21,595 nt of DNA from Lachnospiraceae bacterium (lineage in GTDB: Bacteria > Bacillota_A > Clostridia > Lachnospirales > Lachnospiraceae), in contig JAQUUB010000076.1 in NCBI GenBank assembly GCA_028694115.1, forward strand, positions 1 through 21,595, read 5' to 3'. The notes under the pieces are model-generated. The model worked only from the letters and a program-made list of their open reading frames with translations. It was not told the origin of the DNA and did no database searches. Each line of letters opens with the position of its first letter. Positions within the stretch are counted from its first letter, which is position 1. A program made the translations under genes and the position numbers. Shown here piece by piece: positions 16,713 through 21,595 of this stretch.

Positions 16713-17071
16713 TTCAAGATTTGCCACAGCCAAAGCCTTGTCAACATGGAGTTCTCTTTTTTTGCCATTCTTATCATTCTGTCATAATCGTACATTCGAT
16801 AAGTCAGGTTAGAATTCTCGTGAATTTCAGCAATCAGAGCACCCGCTCCAATGGCATGAATAGTACCAGCTCCAATAAAGAAAACATTAATCAAACTCAT
16901 TTATTCAAACTCACCACTGGCAACATAGCTTGGTCCATCCGGATGAGTTGAGCACTCCCAAGTTTCAGCAAGTGGAGAAATATCTATTCCTTTTGCAAAT
17001 TCATCATTGAGGCGATTACCGCCCCACAGATAATCCTTTGCGGAAGGCCTTAATAAAAATGGTCTGTTCAC
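16713..17071 (-). pseudogene. manA: Class I mannose-6-phosphate isomerase remnant
   Basis: The remnant starts at a GTG (17071) with AAGGAGG (17083-17089) upstream, 22 bases after manC. It reads NRPFLLRPSAKDYLWGGNRL and AETWECSTHPDGPSYVASGE, then TAA at 16901-16903. After an internal deletion of about 100 residues, covering the QVHPDD-type metal site of the family, it resumes as VFFIGAGTIHAIGAGALIAE and QENSN-like HENSNLTYRMYDYDR. A one-base deletion near 16774-16778 shifts the frame. The shifted frame continues KNGKKRELHVDKALAVANL to about 16716, where it meets pgm sequence. The deletion junction near 16890-16904 sits between two copies of GAGTTTGA. The enzyme would have supplied mannose-6-phosphate from fructose-6-phosphate. 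It is non-functional. Confidence 0.92.
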
Positions 17072-17093
17072 TTTTAAGCCCTCCTCCTTATTA

Positions 17094-18410
17094 TCAATAC
17101 TCAATTTCAAATTTTTGCTTATCATTTACCGTTATGTCTTTACCAAGCTGTACTTCGATAAGCTTTAATTCTGTATCGGCAATAACGGTATGTCTGCAAC
17201 CGATGCTCATAGTAATTACATCGCCAGCTTTTACAGCCTGCTCGTATCCATCAACAATCGCCTTACCTGTACCTGCAAGAACAACCCATACTTCATCTCT
17301 ATTCTTGTGAGAGTGATAGTTCATGGAGTGACCAGGATTAAGAGTAACTTTGATAGTTATACTCCCTTCTTCTACATCCATAACCTTATAGCTTCCCCAA
17401 GACTTCTCAGCAAACATAATCTGCTGCTCAAACTTGTCTACAAAAGGTTTGATATACGAACTTTGTTCTTTGTCAGAAACAAGAATACCTTCTGGTGATG
17501 CAGAAATGACAACATCGTGAAGTCCCATTGCAAGAACGGGAACATCCATTTCATTTAGGATATGAACATCCGTGCAGTTTTCATTCAAAACGCCCTTACC
17601 GATGACATTTCCTTCCATTGCTTCAGTCAAAGTATTCCATGTGCCGAGATCCTTCCACTGACCGGCAAAACGCTGTACTTGAATCTTTTTTTCTTTCTCA
17701 ACTACAGCATAGTCAAAAGAAATCTTTGTCAATGTGTCATACTTATTGAATAAGTCTTGATAATCAGTGAAATCAATAAGTTCGTGTGCTCTCTGCATAA
17801 CATATTTAAGTTTGTATGCAAATACGCCACCGTTCCACAGTGCACCCTGAGAAATATATTCTTTTGCAACAGCCTCTGTTGGCTTTTCTTTAAAAGTCTT
17901 GACAGTTGCAGTGTGGTCTGCACTTTCAGAAATAATATAACCGTACTTCTCAGAAGGATATGTAGGCTCAATGCCCATAAGCACAAGGTTAGCTTCACCT
18001 TTGTCCGCCTGGTCTGACAATCCCTTTAACGCTTCAAAATAATCCTCCTCAACATAAGGGTCAACCGGGCATACCACTACTGATTCTTCAGGATCAACAC
18101 CTATAACATCAACAAGATATGCAGTTGCAAGAGCAATTGCGGGGAATGTGTCTCTTCTGCAAGGCTCTACAGAAATTCCAACATTATTACCAAGCTGGTT
18201 ATGAATAGCCGATACCTGCGTTTTAGACGTAGCAATAGTTACAGTTGCATCAACATCTACTTTTTTAATTTGCCGATAAACATGCTGAACCATAGATTCA
18301 TAAGTGCCATCCTCTTTTTTAAATATCTTAATAAATTGTTTAGAGCGGATATCATTGGATAAAGGCCAAAGTCTTTTTCCAGAACCACCACTCAATAAAA
18401 CTATATTCAT
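17094..18410 (-). CDS. manC: Mannose-1-phosphate guanylyltransferase with C-terminal cupin
   Basis: This 438-residue enzyme makes GDP-mannose from mannose-1-phosphate and GTP, the entry step to GDP-fucose here. The nucleotidyltransferase domain (about 1-270) has LSGGSGKRLWPLSN (6-19), EPCRRDTFPAIALA (82-95), FKEKP (173-177) and LWNGGVFAYK (191-200). The C-terminal cupin (about 335-430) has SWGSYKVMD and HSHKNRDEVWVVLAGTG, as in type II mannose-6-phosphate isomerase/ManC fusions. However, the usual H-x-H-R-x-E-H-W reads H-K-N-R-D-E-V-W, so isomerase activity is doubtful. GAGG lies 6 bases before the ATG. A 46-base gap with a small hairpin separates it from fcl. The adjacent manA and pgm remnants mean its substrate must come from genes elsewhere. 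Confidence 0.94.
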   Translation of the reverse strand: MNIVLLSGGSGKRLWPLSNDIRSKQFIKIFKKEDGTYESMVQHVYRQIKKVDVDATVTIATSKTQVSAIHNQLGNNVGISVEPCRRDTFPAIALATAYLVDVIGVDPEESVVVCPVDPYVEEDYFEALKGLSDQADKGEANLVLMGIEPTYPSEKYGYIISESADHTATVKTFKEKPTEAVAKEYISQGALWNGGVFAYKLKYVMQRAHELIDFTDYQDLFNKYDTLTKISFDYAVVEKEKKIQVQRFAGQWKDLGTWNTLTEAMEGNVIGKGVLNENCTDVHILNEMDVPVLAMGLHDVVISASPEGILVSDKEQSSYIKPFVDKFEQQIMFAEKSWGSYKVMDVEEGSITIKVTLNPGHSMNYHSHKNRDEVWVVLAGTGKAIVDGYEQAVKAGDVITMSIGCRHTVIADTELKLIEVQLGKDITVNDKQKFEIEY

Positions 18411-18424
18411 ATCGTCCTCTTTCT

Positions 18425-18444
18425 AGTGGCGGACAACGGCCACT
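18425..18444. other. Intergenic hairpin between fcl and manC
   Basis: AGTGGC (18425-18430) and GCCACT (18439-18444) form a 6-bp stem with an 8-base loop in the 46-base gap. There is no following T-run on the minus strand, so a terminator is unlikely. It could affect mRNA processing or relative expression of fcl and manC, but it may be incidental. Confidence 0.4.
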
Positions 18445-18456
18445 CATCAGTAATCT

Positions 18457-19401
18457 TTATCTCTCTGCTCTCATAGGATTGTTTAAGAAATCCTCATAAG
18501 AAAGCTTAATGCCTTCTTCTAATTCTGTCTTATAAGTCCACCCAAGCTTTCTAGCCTTAGATACGTCAAGCAACTTTCTAGGAGTACCATTTGGCTTAGA
18601 TGTATCCCATTCAATCTTTCCTTCATAGCCAATGACATTTGCTACCAACTCCGTAAGTTCCTTGATTGTAAGTTCCTTACCAGTACCTGCATTAACAGTT
18701 TCGTCCCCACTGTAATTGTTCATTAAGAACACACAAAGATTTGCAAGGTCGTCAACATAAAGGAACTCTCTTAACGGAGATCCATCACCCCAACATGTAA
18801 CACTCTCTTTGCCTTCCACTTTTGCCTCATGAAATCGGCGGATAAGTGCCGGTAACACATGGCTATGTGTAGGATGGTAGTTATCATTTGGACCATAAAG
18901 GTTAGTAGGCATTACAGAAATGTAGTCTGTGCCATATTGCTTATTTAAGAACTCGCAGTATTTTAGACCAGAAATTTTAGCGAGAGCATATGCTTCGTTT
19001 GTTTTCTCTAATTCAGAAGTCAGCAAACAAGATTCAGGCATAGGCTGTGGAGCCATTCTTGGATAAATACAAGAGCTTCCAAGGAACTCTAACTTATTAC
19101 AGCCATTATTCCATGCACTGTGAATGACGTTCATCTCCAACATCATGTTGTCATACATAAAGTCAGCCAGTGCACTCTGGTTTGCAACAATACCGCCAAC
19201 TTTTGCGGCTGCAAGGAATACATATTCTGGCTTTTCTTCTGCAAAGAATGCCTCAACAGCATCCTGGCGCATCAGGTCTAATTCTTTATGGGTTCTTGTG
19301 ATAATATTTGTATATCCCTGTCTCTCAAGCTCTCTAACAATTGCAGATCCAACCATTCCTCTGTGGCCTGCGACATATATCTTGGCATTTTGCTTCATCA
19401 T
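18457..19401 (-). CDS. fcl: GDP-L-fucose synthase
   Basis: This NADPH-dependent epimerase/reductase of 314 residues makes GDP-L-fucose from GDP-4-keto-6-deoxymannose. It is an extended short-chain dehydrogenase with GHRGMVGSA (12-20), AAAKVGGI (64-71), LGSSCIYP (107-114) with the epimerisation Cys111, and the Y138-x3-K142 pair in AYALAKISGLKYCE. Further on are PTNLYGPNDNYHP and LREFLYVDDLA. Length matches the family (about 310-320). The ATG overlaps the gmd TAA by one base (TAATG), with AAGGAG in the last gmd codons 10 bases before it, so the two are translated as a coupled pair. A second Met follows at once. Confidence 0.96.
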   Translation of the reverse strand: MMKQNAKIYVAGHRGMVGSAIVRELERQGYTNIITRTHKELDLMRQDAVEAFFAEEKPEYVFLAAAKVGGIVANQSALADFMYDNMMLEMNVIHSAWNNGCNKLEFLGSSCIYPRMAPQPMPESCLLTSELEKTNEAYALAKISGLKYCEFLNKQYGTDYISVMPTNLYGPNDNYHPTHSHVLPALIRRFHEAKVEGKESVTCWGDGSPLREFLYVDDLANLCVFLMNNYSGDETVNAGTGKELTIKELTELVANVIGYEGKIEWDTSKPNGTPRKLLDVSKARKLGWTYKTELEEGIKLSYEDFLNNPMRAER

Positions 19402-20489
19402 TATTTGATTACTCCTTTTTCAAGATACGCTTCGAGGTTATCAGCAACTACTTCTTCAGCTCTTTCAACTGCAACTTTGCGCATATCGTGCTTAACCATA
19501 AGTTCTACAAGTTCTTCAAAAGAAGTCTTTGTTGGATTCCAACCAAGTTCTGTCTTAGCCTTTGTAGGATCACCCCAAAGGTTAACAACATCAGTTGGTC
19601 TGTAGAAGTCTGGAGATACTTCTACAATCACTTTACCTGTAGCTTTATCAATTCCCTTTTCATCCGTTCCAGAACCCTGCCACTCAAGTTCAATACCTGC
19701 ATGATGGAATGCAAGAGTTGTAAATTCTCTTACAGAATGCTGAACACCTGTAGCGATAACGAAGTCTTCTGGTTTATCGATTTGAAGAATTAACCACATA
19801 CATTCAACATAGTCTTTTGCATAACCCCAGTCACGAAGTGAATCTAAGTTACCAAGATAAAGTTTTTCCTGCTTACCCTGTTTGATTCTTGCTGCAGCAA
19901 GAGTAATCTTTCTTGTAACGAAAGTCTCACCTCGTCTTTCAGACTCATGGTTAAACAAAATACCAGAACAGCAGAACATGTTGTATGCTTCTCTGTATTC
20001 TTTTACAATCCAGTAACCATACTGCTTTGCAACAGCGTATGGGCTGTATGGATGGAATGGTGTGGTTTCTCTCTGAGGAGCTTCTTCAACTTTTCCATAA
20101 AGTTCAGAAGTAGAAGCCTGATAAATACGGCATGTCTTTTCCAAACCAGCAATTCTAACTGCTTCAAGAGCTCTCAACACACCAGTGGCAACAACATCTG
20201 CTGTGTATTCAGGAACATCAAAAGATACCTGTACATGAGACTGCGCAGCTAGGTTGTAAACTTCATCCGGTTTAACCTCAGTCATAACCTTGATAAGGGA
20301 TACTGCATCAGCAAGGTCACCATATACAAGATGGAAATGAGGTATTCCTTCCAAATGTGCGATTCTTTCTCTGAAGTCAATAGAGGATCTTCTGATCATT
20401 CCGTATACTTCATAACCTTTCTCTAATAGCAATTCAGCTAAGTAACTACCGTCCTGACCAGTTACACCTGTAATTAATGCTTTTTTCAT
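19401..20489 (-). CDS. gmd: GDP-mannose 4,6-dehydratase
   Basis: This 362-residue NADP-dependent extended short-chain dehydrogenase converts GDP-mannose to GDP-4-keto-6-deoxymannose. Seen are [19 protein letters not shown] (8-26, G8/G11/G14), the family-typical [18 protein letters not shown] (79-90), the catalytic T127 and E129 in [10 protein letters not shown]151 and K155 in [32 protein letters not shown], and a C-terminal [18 protein letters not shown]. Length fits the family. GAGGA lies about 9 bases before the ATG. It is the first intact gene of the operon in the window; upstream is the rfbB-rfbD remnant, 71 bases away. No convincing promoter could be picked out in that gap, so transcription may start further right. 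Confidence 0.96.
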   Translation of the reverse strand: MKKALITGVTGQDGSYLAELLLEKGYEVYGMIRRSSIDFRERIAHLEGIPHFHLVYGDLADAVSLIKVMTEVKPDEVYNLAAQSHVQVSFDVPEYTADVVATGVLRALEAVRIAGLEKTCRIYQASTSELYGKVEEAPQRETTPFHPYSPYAVAKQYGYWIVKEYREAYNMFCCSGILFNHESERRGETFVTRKITLAAARIKQGKQEKLYLGNLDSLRDWGYAKDYVECMWLILQIDKPEDFVIATGVQHSVREFTTLAFHHAGIELEWQGSGTDEKGIDKATGKVIVEVSPDFYRPTDVVNLWGDPTKAKTELGWNPTKTSFEELVELMVKHDMRKVAVERAEEVVADNLEAYLEKGVIK

Positions 20490-20560
20490 AATTAATTATC
20501 CTCTTTCGCTTTTTTCATTATTGCTCATTCGTCTACATAAAAAAGCAAACAATCTTTAAA

Positions 20561-20684
20561 TTACATCGCTTCTTTTAAAAATCTTTTAACAGCATCCTGC
20601 CAAGTAGGCAATGGTTTGAAGCCATTCTCTACAATATATCCACCTTCATTTATGGCATGATAATAGCCATACTTCTCTGTCTTG
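20561..20684 (-). pseudogene. rfbD: dTDP-4-dehydrorhamnose reductase (rfbD) remnant
   Basis: Two short pieces of the C-terminal third of RfbD are joined. One is TEKYGYYHAINEGGYI, similar to the family's YGIYHATNEG region. The other is VENGFKPLPTWQDAVKRFLK, similar to its usual C-terminal end, finishing in TAA at 20561-20563. The junction is near 20631-20636. Intact RfbD is about 280-300 residues and the reductase domain is gone. The frame is continuous with the end of the rfbB piece just before it, as if a deletion fused the two genes. The normal role would be the last step of dTDP-L-rhamnose synthesis. Confidence 0.8.
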
Positions 20685-21035
20685 CACTTCTCATTATGCC
20701 CGCCAACGTTATAGACCTCACAAATTATGCCGCTTTACATACCATATCAATTGCTTTGCAATGGTCTTCTGCATACAGCCAATCTCTGATTTGCATACCA
20801 TCTCCATATACAGGAAGCTGTTTGTGGCGCTTTACATTGTTAATCATCAGTGGAATCAGCTTCTCAGGAAACTGGTATGGACCATAGTTGTTGGAACATC
20901 TAGTGATGTTTATAGGCATACCGTATGTGTCATGGAATGCCATCACAAAATGGTCAACAGATGCCTTAGATGAAGAATAAGGACTATGAGGAAAAAGCGG
21001 AGTTGTCTCCATAAAGTAACCTTCAGCACTTTTTT
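20685..21035 (-). pseudogene. rfbB: dTDP-glucose 4,6-dehydratase (rfbB) remnant
   Basis: The middle and C-terminal part of RfbB is preserved: [20 protein letters not shown] with the catalytic YxxxK region (Y and K within YSSSK), [20 protein letters not shown], and [21 protein letters not shown] one-base deletion near 20725-20730 creates a TAA, after which EVYNVGGHNEK continues in another frame and then joins rfbD sequence at about 20684. The first roughly 130 residues, including the NAD-binding glycine motif, are absent and replaced by unrelated sequence preceded by a stop. Intact proteins are about 340 residues. This enzyme would have made dTDP-4-keto-6-deoxyglucose, the substrate of both rhamnose synthesis and the WecE-like aminotransferase at 11679-12815. 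Confidence 0.92.
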
Positions 21036-21179
21036 AGCCGCACGCCCAATAGGCGCTACTTCATATCTGCAATAAATGCACGGCGTGAATACAGGATTAA
21101 CATCAGCATCAACCAAAAACTGTGAAAGTTCCTTGACATGCTTCTGTTCTTTCCAGCTTTCGTTGATTTTCGAGCTCAT
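21036..21179 (-). pseudogene. Unrecognised truncated ORF fused to rfbB remnant
   Basis: An ATG at 21179 opens a frame of about 48 residues (MSSKINESWKEQKHV, later DADVNPVFTPCIYCRYEVAP) before it runs into the rfbB remnant in a wrong frame. The ATG overlaps the stop of the preceding frame as ATGA, a layout typical of real coupled genes. A ribosome binding site is not obvious. I do not recognise the family. It is probably the 5' end of an unrelated gene cut off by the deletion that removed the start of rfbB. Confidence 0.4.
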
Positions 21180-21340
21180 TCTAAGCCAATACTAGGATCA
21201 TCTGTGAGTAAATAAGATTCCTCCTCTATCACTCGGATTGAATCAGTTGCAAAGTAATCAACGATGCATTTTGCAGGGTGTGAAGCTTTTGGGAAAATTG
21301 ATATTCTTGTTTTGAACTTATAGTCCGGAAACCCTTGGTC
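21176..21340 (-). pseudogene. Unrecognised ORF fragment (C-terminal piece)
   Basis: An open stretch of 54 codons without a start codon ends in TGA (21176-21178), overlapping the next ATG. It contains KASHPAKCIVDYFATDSIRV and EEESYLLTDDPS, which look coding in composition but match no family I know. A stop (21341-21343) directly precedes the open part. It is likely the tail of a decayed gene, though chance cannot be excluded. Confidence 0.3.
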
Positions 21341-21359
21341 TTACCGACCTTTGGTTTTC

Positions 21360-21376
21360 TGTTCCCAATTTGACAC
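21360..21376. repeat. Short repeat TGTTCCYAATWTGACAC, copy 1
   Basis: TGTTCCCAATTTGACAC here differs at two positions from the copy at 21565-21581. A looser relative, TGTTCCTGGTGACAG, occurs at 578-591 in repeat unit A on the left flank. Function unknown. Confidence 0.4.
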
Positions 21377-21564
21377 GTAACCTAGAATGCGCCAAGTCAG
21401 GAATCAAACAGCAATTTCAGCCTCACTTTCTCTATCATTATATCTTTTATAACGCCTTTTCTCGGGTAAGAAAATAGGAACTTCAGGAGCCTTCTCTCTG
21501 ACTTTTGAACTTTTTTCATCATCTAATTTTTAAAAAGTCAGTATTCACAAGGGCTTCGGGGACT

Positions 21565-21581
21565 TGTTCCTAATATGACAC
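21565..21581. repeat. Short repeat TGTTCCYAATWTGACAC, copy 2
   Basis: TGTTCCTAATATGACAC, in the same orientation as copy 1 at 21360-21376. It partly overlaps the inverted repeat at 21571-21591. Confidence 0.4.
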
Positions 21582-21591
21582 ATTCATATTA
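21571..21591. other. Perfect inverted repeat (8-bp arms)
   Basis: TAATATGA (21571-21578) and TCATATTA (21584-21591) flank CACAT. With 8-bp arms and a 5-base centre it could be an operator or a hairpin, but AT-richness makes chance occurrence plausible. The neighbouring gene lies outside the window. Confidence 0.35.
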
Positions 21592-21595
21592 TGCC

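Larger units (their letters stand above)
21341..21595. other. Gene-poor right flank, probable mobile-element debris
   Basis: No recognisable gene is present. Two short overlapping minus-strand frames occur between about 21404 and 21529, one containing EVPIFLPEKRRYKRYNDRES without a start codon and one starting MMKKVQKSERRLL. Neither is supported by a family or ribosome binding site. The stretch also holds two copies of a short repeat and one inverted repeat. Confidence 0.4.

Noticed and set aside
16373..16900. A single 175-residue protein on the minus strand
   Set aside because: It mixes manA and pgm homology across frames and ends in out-of-frame sequence. It is an artefact of deletions and frameshifts, not a gene.
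20492..20518. An 8-codon leader-like ORF (MKKAKEDN) just before gmd
   Set aside because: It has no ribosome binding site, and its start only repeats the ATGAAAAAAGC seen at the gmd start. No attenuator structure was found.

Overview
The window looks like a piece of a low-GC Firmicutes chromosome, most likely a Lachnospiraceae-type gut Clostridium relative. This is judged from the AT-rich codon use, strong AGGAGG-type ribosome binding sites, GTG/TTG starts, an EpsG-type polymerase and a Clostridia-style integrase remnant. Nearly all of it is one surface- or exopolysaccharide biosynthesis operon read entirely on the minus strand, right to left, with short gaps and several stop/start overlaps.

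In transcription order the operon begins, as far as the window shows, with nucleotide-sugar genes: gmd (19401-20489), fcl (18457-19401) and manC (17094-18410), together making GDP-L-fucose from mannose-1-phosphate. A hexapeptide acyltransferase and a WbuB-like glycosyltransferase follow. Next come another glycosyltransferase with a four-cysteine cluster, a WecE/RffA-like aminotransferase making dTDP-4-amino-4,6-dideoxygalactose, a further glycosyltransferase, a TviB/WbpO-like UDP-sugar 6-dehydrogenase, and a fourth GT4 enzyme. The distal part holds an EpsG/Wzy polymerase, a WbsX-family protein, a polysaccharide pyruvyl transferase, an FrhB-like iron-sulfur protein, a CatB-like acyltransferase and a Wzx flippase. 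The likely product is a Wzx/Wzy-type polymer containing fucose, an amino-dideoxy sugar, an acidic sugar, and pyruvyl and acyl decorations. No initiating phosphoglycosyltransferase, chain-length regulator or kinase is in the window.

Two spots in the operon hold eroded sugar-nucleotide genes. Between manC and the first acyltransferase, a mannose-6-phosphate isomerase (manA) and a phosphoglucomutase/phosphomannomutase have been collapsed by deletions, frameshifts and stops into one composite remnant (15930-17071). Upstream of gmd, rfbB and rfbD, two dTDP-rhamnose pathway genes, are collapsed in the same manner (20561-21035). The intact GDP-fucose and amino-dideoxy-sugar steps must therefore draw precursors from genes elsewhere.

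Both flanks look like mobile-element debris. On the left (457-1215) there is a truncated tyrosine recombinase, a possible sigma-factor scrap, two hairpins and three degenerate copies of a short repeat. Beyond them a Cys-anchored lipoprotein gene runs off the left edge. On the right (21036-21595) there are short unrecognised reading frames, a truncated ORF fused to the rfbB remnant, and a small repeat resembling one on the left.

I see no CRISPR array, tRNA or rRNA. No complete defence or otherwise clearly new system is visible. The most unusual items are the two chimeric pseudogenes, the redox-type FrhB-like protein inside a polysaccharide operon, and the repeat-bounded debris on the left.
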